NCBI RefSeq assembly: GCF_026015985.1 | Contig: NZ_CP110389.1 | Location: 3,690,001 to 3,754,000, forward strand | Source: Rhodopseudomonas sp. P2A-2r | Lineage (GTDB): Bacteria; Pseudomonadota; Alphaproteobacteria; Rhizobiales; Xanthobacteraceae | DNA length: 64,000 nt | Reading direction: 5' to 3' | In this document: in pieces, positions 27,596 to 37,228 of the stretch | How the letters are laid out: the number at the start of each line of letters is the position of its first letter | Numbering within the stretch: position 1 is the stretch's first letter | Made by a program: the position numbers and the translations under genes | Notes under the pieces: generated by a model | Seen by the model: only the letters and a program-made list of their open reading frames with translations | What the model was told of the DNA's origin: nothing | Database searches by the model: none

Positions 27596-30033
27596 CTAGG
27601 CAACATTTGTTCGGGAGCGAGATGAATAGGACTGGTCGTCAACATCATCGAATGGAACTGGTCGGCCAAGCAAGTAGCCTTGAGCAAAATTAGCACCGAG
27701 CACCCTCAGTATTTCGAGTTGTTCGATCGTCTCCACACCTTCGGCGGTTACAGACATGTCGAGCCCGGTGGCAAGTGTCACGATTGACGATATGATCGCC
27801 GAACTGTTTTGATGCGCTGTCAAACGACCAATGAACGACTTGTCTATTTTGATTTTATCGAAGGGAAATGCTGTCAGGCAACTCAGAGATGAATATCCGG
27901 TACCGAAGTCGTCAAGGGCAAGAGAAATCCCAATGCGTTTGAATTTCTCCATTAAGGTGTGAGTTTCTGCCGCTCTTTCCAATAGGACCGATTCAGTAAG
28001 CTCGATTTCCAGCCGCTGCGCAGGCAGTCCTGAATTGTGCAATGCCGATTGGACGATGTCGAATAGTTCTGCTTGTTTGAATTGCACAGGGGACACGTTT
28101 ACGGCGACCTTGGTGTCGGACGGCCACGATGCGGCATCGTTGCAGGCCCTCCTGATAACCCATTCTCCGAGAGGCAGGATGAGGCCGCTCTCCTCCGCGA
28201 GGGGGATGAATTGGTCGGGTGGTATGAGCCCTCTAGTTGGGTGGCGCCAGCGAACAAGTGCTTCGAAACCCCGTCGATGGCCGGACAGAATGTCAAAGAA
28301 TGGTTGATAGTGCAGCTCGAACTGACAGAGTGCGATGGCATCCCTCAGGTCGCTTTCAAGTGTGAATCGGGCTTCCAATTCCGTGGACATGGCTTCATCA
28401 TAAAGCGTAAAGCAGTTGCGGCCAGCTGATTTCGATCGATATAGCGCAAGGTCGGCCTTCTTGAGTAACTGCTCTTGGTCACTGCCGTGCAACGGTGCCA
28501 TCGAAACGCCGATACTGGTTCCGATCTCCACCCGGTGGCCGGGCAACGAGAATGGTTCGCCTATGAGTTTTGAAATGCGAGCCGCTAGGTTGATGGAAGC
28601 GCTCTGCTGATCGTCAGAACCCATCTGGATAATCGCAAATTCGTCGCCTCCCAACCTCGCGAGAAAGTCGGTTTCCCGCAATGCGGACCTCAGGCGACGC
28701 GCGACCTGCTGAAGAAGGGTGTCGCCGGCCGCGTGTCCCAGCGAGTCATTGATGTTCTTAAAGCGATCGAGATCAAGCATGAGGATAGAGAAGCTCTCCC
28801 CATACATGCGCTCTCGCGCGTTAACGTTCTCCAATCGGTCGAGAAAAGACGCCCTGTTCGGAAGCCCTGTCAAAATATCGGTCTGCGCGAGCTCCAGAAC
28901 GCGCCGGTTGGCATCCGCGAGACGGCGTGAGTTACGCCCAGCGAGGCTGAGATATATGGCCAAAAAGGTAGTGATGACAATTCCGGCTGCAAGGACGGTA
29001 AGGGCGCGATCGTAATGTGTGATCAGTCGACCATTGGTCGCTGGGGTGGCCAGTACCTTCCAACTGATATCGCCTATCGTGAGAGTGCCAGACCAAGTAA
29101 GGCTGCTTGCGATAGCCAGCCTCGACTGAGGACTCTGGTGATCTGATGAGAAATCTGGAGCAGCTTGATCTCCTGCCTTCACTTTGCGGTAGGCCTCGGG
29201 CGAATATACGCTAATGCTGACAGCCGCAGTTGCCGCCATTGTGTCACGGACTGACTGAAGCAATTGTGGCAGAGACAATATCCCGACGACAAAGCCAGCC
29301 AGATTGCGCCGCCGGTCGATGACTAGTGTACGGGACGTTCCCTTTACGTAAACCGGCACGCAAACCAGCACGCCGAGAGGGTGGATACCATCGTTTGTCT
29401 CGTAAAGCTTTGCACGTAGCGCCGTGATGAGATTGTTGTCGCGTGCGCGCTCTAGTGTGACCCAGCGCTCAGGAACTGTCGAATAGTCCAGTCCGTAAAC
29501 TCTCGAGGTCTTTGGCTCGGTGGAAAAAAGATAGGGAAATACTCGTCGCTTTGCGGCGCCGTTGTAACTGCGTCATTGGCGGCCAGAGATTTGATCTGAT
29601 ACCCCGAGATACCGTCGCTAACTGCCGCGGCTTCGTATTCCGTGCGTTCCTTCCGGTTAATCCTCGGTATCCAGCCCACACGGAGGATGCCCGGACGATG
29701 TTCGAACAAGCGATCGCTAAACGCCTCAAATTCGCTGCGGCTGATTTCCTCATTGGCAGATTCGAACAGGGTGCGAAGCGCGAGTAGTCGGCTGGTGTAT
29801 TCGCTTATGCCATTTTGCATGATGATGGTCTGGGTTTCGGCAACGGCCTCGAACTCCAGTTTTGCGACCCGCTCCTCCCATTTCCCGACGGCATATGCAC
29901 CGGCCAAAGACAGCAGAAGGCCAATGATCGCGGCAACCAGCGCCGGCCGCCACGGTGATGACCGTGATGTCGAGAGGCGTCGCCACTCGATCACGTCTCC
30001 CTGGCGAGGGCTATGCCGGTCCTTGTCGCTCAT
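27596..30033 (-). CDS. CHASE-GGDEF-EAL membrane protein (single-base frameshift)
   Basis: A bifunctional cyclic-di-GMP protein of about 812 residues. From ATG 30033: a cytoplasmic head, membrane helix (residues 30-48), a periplasmic CHASE domain, a second helix, then GGDEF with intact LGGDEF and the inhibitory RxxD (RETD, five residues before), then EAL with FEALVRW, DDFGTGYSSL and AEGVET, all catalytic marks kept. The frame breaks in the A6 run at 29524-29529: adding one base joins YFPIFF to STEPKTSRVYGLDYS and on to VCVPVYVKG. The span of 2438 bases is one short of a multiple of three. Divergent from a periplasmic binding protein gene. Confidence 0.84.
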
Positions 30034-30313
30034 CTTTGCTCCTCGTCTGGGTCATACGACCGATCCCGGCGCCGTCGTCGGCGGATGATCGAGGATGGAC
30101 CTTCAACAAAGTCACAAGTCTGCAGACCAATCGTGCCTAGTATGTTCACTTAAGTTAATGATTGGTTCCGTAGGTATAATACGCCCCGTTTCGCTAATAA
30201 AGATCGCGCGGTTCATCGAAATCCGGACCGATGACGGTGGATTAGCCAGCTCTTCATACCGTGTGGATATCTTGCGTTAGTGGACGATACGTTTCATCTC
30301 TCAGAGATATCCC

Positions 30314-31477
30314 ATGTACCAAGTGCGGCGAGCGATTTTTACCGGTCTAATGACCGCCTTCCTCACGACGAGTCCGCTTCGTGTCAGTGCTGACGAGTTC
30401 GGGGTCAGCTCCGATGCTATCCTGTTCGGTCAAGCGGCTGTGCTTGAGGGGCCTTCATCGGCGCTGGGTCAAGGCATGCGGCAAGGTATCCGAGCCGCAT
30501 TCACGGAGATAAACGCTAAGGGCGGGGTGCACGGCCGCAAGCTCAAGCTCATCAGTCGCGATGATGGTTATGACCCCGACCGGTCGATCGCTGAGACCAT
30601 AAAGCTGATTGACGATGACAGGGTGTTTGCTTTGATTGGCGCGGTTGGTACGCCAACCGCAACCGTAACAGTTCCAATTGCAGCCTCCAGGAATGTGCCG
30701 TTCATCGGTCCGTTCACTGGAGCGGACTTTCTGCGGGCAACGGAGCTACATAACGTCGTCAATATTCGTGCGAGCTACGGCGCTGAAGCCGAGGCCTGGA
30801 TCAAGCATCTGACCGAAGATCTTCATTTTACAAGAATAGCGATATTCTATCAGGACGATTCCTTCGGGCGCGATGGCTTGGCCGGCGTGAAGCGCGCTCT
30901 CGAACGCCGCGGCCTGGAGCTAACTGCTGAAGGCACGTTCGAGCGCAACACGAAAGCTGTCAGTTCTGCGCTGCGCACTCTTAAGCGCGCCGAGCCGGAA
31001 GCGGTTGTGATGGTCGGAACCTACAAACCGTGCGCGGAATTTATCAAGCTTTCGCACAAGAGCGGCTTTAGTCCGACTTTCGTCAACGTATCCTTCGTCG
31101 GTGCTGATGCCTTGGCGAAAGAACTCGGTGCGGATGGCGCAGGGGTTGTCGTTTCTCAGGTGGTGCCGTTTCCCTGGGACGCCTCAGTGAAAGTCGTGGC
31201 CGATTACCAAGCTGCGCAAAAATTGCTCGATAGCTCTCTAGAGCCAGGGTTTGTTTCGCTCGAGGGATATCTCTCCGGCCGTCTCGTGGCTGCCGCGCTC
31301 GAAATGTCTGGACCGAATCCGACGCGGGCAGATCTGTTGCGACTTATCAATGACGGCAGATTTGACATTAGTGGAAACATCATGACGTTCGGTACCGCGG
31401 CTTACAATATCCCCGCTCGAATCTTTCTAACCGTTATCCAGCCCGACGGCAGCTTCAAGGCGGTGGAAAGGCTGTAA
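30314..31477 (+). CDS. periplasmic LivK-like ligand-binding protein
   Basis: 387 residues with a signal peptide (about residues 1-26, cleavage after VSA). Family marks of branched-chain amino-acid type binding proteins: GQAAVLEGPSSALG, GIRAAFTEINAKGGVHGRKL, and IGPFTGADFLR. No permease or ATPase genes are adjacent. It is divergent from, and 280 bases away from, a CHASE-GGDEF-EAL gene, so it may serve as a ligand sensor for that protein instead of a transporter component; this is inference from gene order. Confidence 0.8.
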   Translation: MYQVRRAIFTGLMTAFLTTSPLRVSADEFGVSSDAILFGQAAVLEGPSSALGQGMRQGIRAAFTEINAKGGVHGRKLKLISRDDGYDPDRSIAETIKLIDDDRVFALIGAVGTPTATVTVPIAASRNVPFIGPFTGADFLRATELHNVVNIRASYGAEAEAWIKHLTEDLHFTRIAIFYQDDSFGRDGLAGVKRALERRGLELTAEGTFERNTKAVSSALRTLKRAEPEAVVMVGTYKPCAEFIKLSHKSGFSPTFVNVSFVGADALAKELGADGAGVVVSQVVPFPWDASVKVVADYQAAQKLLDSSLEPGFVSLEGYLSGRLVAAALEMSGPNPTRADLLRLINDGRFDISGNIMTFGTAAYNIPARIFLTVIQPDGSFKAVERL

Positions 31478-31560
31478 GATTCGCCAGGAATTGTTCAGAA
31501 TCCTTCGGCCGATCGATCCCCTCAATATCATGTCTTGAGTTGCCGCCGAGTCAGAGAGAG

Positions 31561-31937
31561 ATGGTCCAGGAAATCTACGCAGGGCGATATCGGCCAGCAT
31601 GGGATCAGCGTGTATGCGAATTGGCCGGCTTGGCGAATGCCCTGCGTGTCAACGGTTTCGAGGACGAAGAGATCGTGCGCGGGATGCAGGAGCATTTTCG
31701 ACTGGGACGTCTCTTCCCGCCGAGGATCCTCAATACGACGAAATCTTCGAAAGCTACCAACAATCGATTGATGTCCTCAGCGACCACCCGGCAAGATCGA
31801 TATTCGGGCTCCAGGACAAAGCTTCTGCGATCCGAAATCTGAAAGACGACGACGAGGCGGTCGCTGCGATCGCAAGGTCGCTGGCCAGCGACATCATGAA
31901 GGGAGCCCTTCACACATACGAGCCGAAGACGACGTAG
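31561..31937 (+). CDS. hypothetical protein (single-base frameshift)
   Basis: From ATG 31561 (MVQEIYAGRYRPAWDQRVCE) the frame encodes a soluble helical protein up to FRLGRLFP, then breaks at the C3 run 31716-31718; adding one base gives EDPQYDEIFESYQQSIDVLS, DLKDDDEAVAAIARSLASD and a stop at 31937. The combined product of about 126 residues is acidic and has no domain I recognise. The smooth composition across the break argues for one real gene. Confidence 0.4.
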
Positions 31938-31989
31938 ACCGCTGAGTCAGCGCCCGTCGGCTACGGCCGGCGGGTCGACCGCCACTCTT

Positions 31990-32249
31990 AAAGACGATGA
32001 TGGCTGCGAGCCACGGGAAGTCTTTTGAGCGAAGCGGGGCTTCCGGTGCTGGAATCCCGAATACATTGCGGGCGGCGTGCACAGCCGCCAACCCCACCCC
32101 GCGCCAAGATAAAGTAGGCCCGCCAAGAGTTGAGGCTCTATGCTGCCCAACATCTCCTTCGCAAGCGGGGCGGCGGCTCCAAAAAGGAAAGCGGATGCGA
32201 GCGCCATCGGGACGCCGGGCCAAAGGGGAGATGGCGTGTGTCCTGACAT
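31990..32249 (-). pseudogene. truncated EamA/DMT-family transporter
   Basis: The N-terminal two membrane segments of a drug/metabolite transporter are present (SAFLFGAAAPLAKEML, LLAGLLYLGAG), then a one-base break in the C4 run at 32097-32100, after which the other frame gives VGLAAVHAARN and PWLAAIIVF. The remaining eight or so helices are missing. A full-length DMT protein has about 290 residues, so this is a remnant. Confidence 0.55.
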
Positions 32250-32453
32250 TTTACCCTAACTCCGCCTGTCAAAGATTTTTTGCTGGTGAACGGATGCAGC
32301 ACCCTATTCAGTTAAAATGGGATGGACGACTATTGCCAGTGCCACTATTCGTTGATCTCCTCTTACCGTCCACTCGGATAACTTGTTCGAGGCTCCGCCC
32401 ATGACCTTCAGCTGGGCTGATATGGCCGACGTTCGTCATTCTCACATCCCGCG

Positions 32454-33854
32454 TTACCCCTCAAGCGAGACACACGCACGTAATCCACCTTCAGCGCGAT
32501 TTGAAATCGTGAGTTGTCCCCGATGCGCCTGTATCGTCGACAGGGCGATCGCCAAGCCCAAGCCGATCCCGCCCGTCTCGCGGCTTCTCGAGCTTTCGAC
32601 GCGGTAGAACGGCTGGAAGACCCGCTCCAGTTCAGCTTCCGGAATTCCCGGCCCGTCATCGTCGATAGTGATCTCGACCAAGTGGTTTGCTGAGGAGATT
32701 GTCGTTCTCGCCCGCTTGCCATACTTCACGGCATTGTCGATTAGGTTGATGAGCGCGCGCTTCAGCGCGGCCGGCTGGCAGTCGCAGATGATGGGCTGCG
32801 CCGGCTCCATGACCACAGGAAGCCCGAGGTCGGCCATGTCATCGACCACCGAGGCGAGAAGTGCCGTCACATCGGTTCGACGACGCGGCTCCGCAATCGA
32901 CTCGTCGCGGGCGTATTCCAGCGTTGCGGCGATCATGGCATCCATCTCGGCTATCGTCGCCAGCATCCTATCACGCTCGGGCACATCCTCGACCGTTTCC
33001 GTGCGCAACCGCAGCAGCGTCAGTGGCGTGCGTAGATCGTGGGATATTGCAGCCAGTATCCGTGTGCGATTCTCCACAAGCGCACGCAGGCGCGCCTGCA
33101 TGTTATTGAAGGCCCGTGACGCCTGCTGCATCTCCACCGTGCCCGCCTCGGGCATCGGCAGCGCATTCAGATCATTGCCGAGTTTCTCGGCTGCGGCCGA
33201 CAGCGAGGCGAGTGGCGCCGTGACACGCCTGACGACCCATACGGAGACGGCGAGAAGCATGATGGCCATAAGCGCCATCGATAGAAGAAACTGCCTCGAA
33301 ACGGCCGGTCCGCCCTGGGGTAGCGCAGTGGTGAACGAGAGCCATTGCCCGTCCGTCAGCGGAACCGCGACCTGCAGATCGCGAAATCCGCCAAAGGGAC
33401 CGAAGCTGCCAAAGCCGTGCATCATCGGCCCGCGCCCCATCATCGGGCGCAAGCCTCCGAAAGCGGACATCGGACCGCCCGGGGATGCAGACACAAGCGG
33501 CCGCTGTGCGCCGCCGATAGACAGTTGATCGGCGAGAAATCCGGCAATGGCGTCGGCAACGTCTGCATTACCATCGGCTGATGTCATTGCTGGAGCCTGT
33601 GCCGACAATGCAACGCGAAACGTCGGGTCACTGAGCGCCGTAACGATCCGAGGGCGCGCCTCGGGTGGCGTGTCCTGAACGAGCCGGACGAGGTTCGCCA
33701 TGCGCTGCGCTGCAGCAAACCCGCCAACCGCGCGCACCGCCTGTTCGCGGTCCAGCGAATAGATCCACGATCCTGCTGCATGTGAGATAACCAGGCCAAC
33801 AAGAAGTGCAAGCAACGTCTGTCCGAAGAGACTGGCGGGAAATACTCGGGTCAT
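32454..33854 (-). CDS. OmpR-type sensor histidine kinase with Met/Gly-rich periplasmic loop
   Basis: 466 residues. First membrane helix near residues 8-30, a periplasmic domain to about 180, second helix, HAMP (RRVTAPLASLSAAAEKLG), HisKA with the phosphorylated His in ISHDLRTPL, and HATPase with NLIDNAVKYG and DDGPGIP. The periplasmic loop contains a Met/Gly/His cluster (RPMMGRGPMMHGFG, about residues 138-151), like metal-binding Met motifs. Start ATG overlaps the response regulator stop as ATGA. The partner regulator is the gene just upstream. Confidence 0.91.
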   Translation of the reverse strand: MTRVFPASLFGQTLLALLVGLVISHAAGSWIYSLDREQAVRAVGGFAAAQRMANLVRLVQDTPPEARPRIVTALSDPTFRVALSAQAPAMTSADGNADVADAIAGFLADQLSIGGAQRPLVSASPGGPMSAFGGLRPMMGRGPMMHGFGSFGPFGGFRDLQVAVPLTDGQWLSFTTALPQGGPAVSRQFLLSMALMAIMLLAVSVWVVRRVTAPLASLSAAAEKLGNDLNALPMPEAGTVEMQQASRAFNNMQARLRALVENRTRILAAISHDLRTPLTLLRLRTETVEDVPERDRMLATIAEMDAMIAATLEYARDESIAEPRRRTDVTALLASVVDDMADLGLPVVMEPAQPIICDCQPAALKRALINLIDNAVKYGKRARTTISSANHLVEITIDDDGPGIPEAELERVFQPFYRVESSRSRETGGIGLGLAIALSTIQAHRGQLTISNRAEGGLRACVSLEG

Positions 33855-34576
33855 TCCTGCTTCACCGCTGGTGCAAACATATAACCGCCTCCCCAGACCG
33901 TCTTGACGATTTTGGGATCGGCCGGGTCACGTTCGAGCTTCTTGCGCAGCCGGCTGACCTGAGTATCGATACTGCGATCGATCGCATTGGCGGAGCGCCC
34001 GCGCGCCAGATCGAGAAGCTGATCGCGGTTCAGCACGTGCTGCGGGCGCTCCACCAAGGCGATCAACAGATCGTATTCTCCAGTGGAGAGCGGCACCGTG
34101 ATCCCATCGTCGTTCAGCAGCTCTCTTGTGCTGACGTCCAATTGCCAGCGATCGAACCGATAGCGTTTGGGACGGGAAGCGATGTCCAGCTCATTTAACT
34201 TGCTCCGGCTGCGTCTCAACACGGCCCGGATGCGTGCGACCAGCTCCCGGCTGCCGAACGGCTTTGGCAAATAGTCGTCAGCGCCCATCTCCAGCCCGAT
34301 GACCCTGTCCACCTCCTCTCCCTTTGCGGTCAGCATGATGATCGGGATATTGGACCCCGCACGCAGGTTACGGCAGAGCGATAGGCCGTCCTCACCCGGC
34401 AGCATCAGATCGAGGAGGATCAGGTCGATGCGACCATTGGCGAGAACCTTGTGCATGGCCCGGCCATCGGCGGCAACGCTGACCCGGAATCCCTCTTTGG
34501 CCAGCGCGCGCGAAACGAGGTCGCGGATCTCACGATGGTCATCAACAACAAGGATGTGTGCCCCGTTTTGCATCAT
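33851..34576 (-). CDS. OmpR-family response regulator
   Basis: 241 residues. Receiver domain with Asp pair DDH near the N-terminus, phosphorylated Asp in LILLDLMLPGEDG (about residue 55) and Lys in LPKPFGSRE (about 105); then an OmpR winged helix with the recognition part ANAIDRSIDTQVSRLRKKLE and VWGGGYMF. It is first in an overlapping pair with the kinase and divergent from the Spy-like gene, which is its most likely target. Confidence 0.92.
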   Translation of the reverse strand: MMQNGAHILVVDDHREIRDLVSRALAKEGFRVSVAADGRAMHKVLANGRIDLILLDLMLPGEDGLSLCRNLRAGSNIPIIMLTAKGEEVDRVIGLEMGADDYLPKPFGSRELVARIRAVLRRSRSKLNELDIASRPKRYRFDRWQLDVSTRELLNDDGITVPLSTGEYDLLIALVERPQHVLNRDQLLDLARGRSANAIDRSIDTQVSRLRKKLERDPADPKIVKTVWGGGYMFAPAVKQE

Positions 34577-34755
34577 CGGACTATAGACGACGTCTTCGAA
34601 GCCGCTTCACGGAAATTGTCACCAATTGCCGCAACCGCTGCGACTGGCACACTTTGTCACACATTTCCGCACTGCTGTAATACTTGGGTGGAATGCGCGG
34701 CCCTTCATGCCTTCGAGCAACGGGCATTTCTGTTGCCAGACATTGGGAGACCGTC

Positions 34756-35385
34756 ATGAAGACGAAGGCATTGTTGATCGGTGGTATTGCTGCTGTCACG
34801 CTATTTGCTGGCGGATGGGCTTTGGCACAGGCAGCGGGTCCCGGCAGCTTCGGCCCGCCGTTCATGGGAGGCATGGGCCCCGGAGGTATGGGCCATGGGG
34901 GCATGGGATCTGGCGGCACGGGACATGGCATGATGATGCAGCACATGGGGCCCGGCATGCACGAGGGCAAGGGAGCGAGCATGATGGGTGGAGCAGCCGG
35001 CTCTGCCCTCGCTAACCCTGCGCAAATCGAGACTCTCAAGAAGGATCTCAATATCACTGCGGCACAAGAGCCGGCTTGGGCGAAGTATGCCAAGACGGCC
35101 CAGGATGCGGCGGCAACCATGAAGGCCAACAGGGAGGGCATCGATCACAGTGCGATCGCCAAGCTCAGCCAGCAGGACCGCATCGCCTTCATGACCGCGA
35201 TGCGGGAGCAACGCGTAGCCCAGTTCGAACAGGTCCAGGCTGCGGCGAAAGAACTCCTGTCAACCCTCGATGACAAGCAGAAAGTCAAGGCGCAGGAGAC
35301 GCTGCCCGGACTCGCGTTCGGTCCCGGCACCATGCGCAGCGCAGGTATGGGCATGGGCATGGGACGCATGCACGACCGGCATTAG
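34756..35385 (+). CDS. Spy/CpxP-like periplasmic protein, Met/Gly/His-rich
   Basis: 209 residues from ATG 34756 with GGGAGA upstream. Signal peptide MKTKALLIGGIAAVTLFA to about residue 26. A first third dense in Met, Gly and His (GPGGMGHGGMGSGGTGH, MMMQHMGPGMHEG) looks able to bind metal. The helical rest carries an LTxxQ-like motif (LNITAAQEPAW) of Spy/CpxP periplasmic chaperones and ends in another GMGMGMGRMH patch. Divergent from a two-component system whose sensor has a similar Met/Gly/His patch, so envelope or metal stress control is likely. Confidence 0.82.
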   Translation: MKTKALLIGGIAAVTLFAGGWALAQAAGPGSFGPPFMGGMGPGGMGHGGMGSGGTGHGMMMQHMGPGMHEGKGASMMGGAAGSALANPAQIETLKKDLNITAAQEPAWAKYAKTAQDAAATMKANREGIDHSAIAKLSQQDRIAFMTAMREQRVAQFEQVQAAAKELLSTLDDKQKVKAQETLPGLAFGPGTMRSAGMGMGMGRMHDRH

Positions 35386-35407
35386 CGGAGCGATGGCTGC
35401 TGCGGCC

Positions 35408-35437
35408 AGAAGAGGAGAGCAGCGCCTCTCCTCTTCT
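35408..35437. terminator. bidirectional hairpin terminator
   Basis: AGAAGAGGAGAG (35408-35419) pairs perfectly over 12 bases with CTCTCCTCTTCT (35426-35437), loop of six. It stands between the convergent Spy-like and OsmC genes, 23 bases past the first and 58 past the second. A/G-rich and T/C-rich arms give U-containing tails in both directions but no long U run. Confidence 0.6.
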
Positions 35438-35494
35438 CCCATGCGAATGCCATTCACCGTCCGGGGCAGTTTAGCACCACTAGGCGCTAACGGA

Positions 35495-35914
35495 TTATTC
35501 TGATTCTCGTCGCCGGATCACGCCTCCGAGTTTTGTCACTGCAGCCACGGTATTTGAAATCGTGCCGTATTTGCGGACATTGGTGTGAAGGAGTTCAAGA
35601 CGCTGATCGCTTTCATCGGTATCCACGATCAGTTCGTAGTCGACCGAAATCATCTTCGGCGGACTGTCCTGCCTGACCCCGTGAAGCTTCACCTCCACGC
35701 CCCTCAGATTGAACCGGAGCATCGGCGTCACCCGCTCGATGCCCTTGATCATGCAAGCGGCGATCGCGGCCAGGAACAACTCCGCCGGGTTGAATGCATC
35801 AGGCCGGCCGCCAATGTCCGTGTCGAGGACGATTTCGGCATCTTTCGTGGATGCAATGCTGCCGTGGGAATCGATCCGCCTGGCGCTAACGCGATATTCG
35901 AGCATCGGCGCCAT
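35495..35914 (-). CDS. OsmC-family protein
   Basis: 139 residues from ATG 35914 (MAPMLEYRV), one base after the stop of the upstream CxxC gene. OsmC/Ohr fold marks: NPAELFLAAIAACMIKGIERV with the single conserved Cys (ACM); the second Cys of peroxidase-active OsmC is not at the usual place, so a thiol peroxidase role is not certain. Last of a three-gene minus-strand set with a CxxC mini-thioredoxin and a YraQ-type permease, all translationally linked. Confidence 0.84.
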   Translation of the reverse strand: MAPMLEYRVSARRIDSHGSIASTKDAEIVLDTDIGGRPDAFNPAELFLAAIAACMIKGIERVTPMLRFNLRGVEVKLHGVRQDSPPKMISVDYELIVDTDESDQRLELLHTNVRKYGTISNTVAAVTKLGGVIRRRESE

Positions 35915-35915
35915 G

Positions 35916-36170
35916 TCAGACAGCAAGCCAGCGTGCGACGGCATCGGCTTTCGGCAAACCGCCCGCATGCACGACTTTTCCGTCGATGACGACGCCGGGC
36001 GTCGAGACGATGCCGTAGCCGGCAATGGCGGCGTAGTCCGTCACCTTTTCAATGGTGACGGGAACGCCGAGCCTGTCGGCCTCTTTCTGGACCATCTCCG
36101 CGGTCGCAACGCAGCGGGCACAGCCCGAACCCAGAACCTTCACATCCCTCACCTGAAATCCCTCGCTCAT
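35916..36170 (-). CDS. small thioredoxin-like CxxC protein (redox-active disulfide protein 2 type)
   Basis: 84 residues. The start ATG at 36170 overlaps the permease stop (ATGA). The single redox centre is GSGCARC (CxxC at about residues 16-19), followed by a thioredoxin-like fold with cis-Pro in VSTPGVVIDG. These mini-thioredoxins occur next to YraQ/DUF318 permeases and are thought to supply or take up a thiol-bound cargo; the cargo is unknown. Cytoplasmic; no signal. Confidence 0.86.
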   Translation of the reverse strand: MSEGFQVRDVKVLGSGCARCVATAEMVQKEADRLGVPVTIEKVTDYAAIAGYGIVSTPGVVIDGKVVHAGGLPKADAVARWLAV

Positions 36171-37228
36171 GGAAACAGAAAATTGAACAGGAAACCGACC
36201 GCGAGGATTCCCATTCCGACAACGCCGATGAAGACCGCAATCAGCCGGGTCGTCAGTACCTTGCGCAGGATGATCATTTCCGGCAGCGACAGCGCAATGA
36301 CCGACATCATGAAGGCGAGCACCGTGCCGAGTGCGGCGCCCTTTGCGAGCAGCGCCGTGACCACCGGGATGATACCGGCGGCGTTGGAATACATCGGGAT
36401 GCCGATCAGCACGACAGCAGGCACCGACCACCAGGCGTCCCTTCCCATGATCGAGGCCAGCAAATCCGCCGGCACATATCCATGGATGAACGCACCGGCG
36501 GCGATGCCCGCGATGATCCAGGGCCAGACCTTGCCGACGATTTCATGGATCGCATCGATCCCCGCCTTGATGCGGTCGACGATGGCAACGTTTTCGGGCG
36601 GGAGGTCCACCGTACTCGATCTAATATTGCGGACCCACTCCTGGAGCCAGGTTTCCAGATGCAACCGCCCGATGACCCAGCCGGAGACGATGGCAACGGA
36701 AAGACCGAATACGAGATAGGTGAGCGCTACTTTCCAGCCTACCAGCCCAAACAGCAGGCCGAGCGCCACCTCGTTCACCATGGGCGCCGAAATGAGGAAC
36801 GAGAACGTCACACCGAGCGGCACACCCGCGCTGACAAAGCCGATAAACATCGGGACCGCCGAACAGGAGCAGAATGGCGTCACGATGCCGAGGCCGGCCG
36901 CCAGCACGTTGCCGACGCCTTCGCGCTTTCCGGCCAGCAGCGCCCTCGTCTTCTCCGGCGAGAAGAAGCTGCGCACGAAGCCCATGGCGAACACCACCAG
37001 CGTAAGCAGCATCAAGACCTTCGGAGTGTCGTAAACGAAGAAGCCGATGGCCTCGCCCAGATGGCTGCTCCGATCGACGGCAAGTGACGCCACCACCCAG
37101 TCGGAGAACGGCACCAGTTGGTTGTAGACAAGTCCCCAACTCAGGAGCGCAAGTACCGTCACGCCAATCCATATCACGGCGGACGGACTTCGGCCGGGCA
37201 CATGGTTGTCGATTGTATGAATGCTCAT
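36167..37228 (-). CDS. YraQ/DUF318-type permease
   Basis: 353 residues, about eight membrane segments. The diagnostic loop TPFCSCSAVPMFIGF with a CSC pair lies near residue 120. Related to ArsP organoarsenical permeases and UPF0718. It is the first of three overlapping genes with a CxxC mini-thioredoxin and an OsmC protein, which suggests export or import of a thiol-reactive compound such as a sulfur or metalloid species. It starts the operon, 21-190 bases downstream of the promoter region before the decayed cytochrome genes. Confidence 0.86.
   Translation of the reverse strand: MSIHTIDNHVPGRSPSAVIWIGVTVLALLSWGLVYNQLVPFSDWVVASLAVDRSSHLGEAIGFFVYDTPKVLMLLTLVVFAMGFVRSFFSPEKTRALLAGKREGVGNVLAAGLGIVTPFCSCSAVPMFIGFVSAGVPLGVTFSFLISAPMVNEVALGLLFGLVGWKVALTYLVFGLSVAIVSGWVIGRLHLETWLQEWVRNIRSSTVDLPPENVAIVDRIKAGIDAIHEIVGKVWPWIIAGIAAGAFIHGYVPADLLASIMGRDAWWSVPAVVLIGIPMYSNAAGIIPVVTALLAKGAALGTVLAFMMSVIALSLPEMIILRKVLTTRLIAVFIGVVGMGILAVGFLFNFLFP

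Noticed and set aside
34616..34660. Two TTGTCAC copies, 38 bases apart, between response regulator and Spy-like gene
   Set aside because: The spacing does not fit one OmpR-type tandem site, and short matches of seven bases are expected by chance; noted only.
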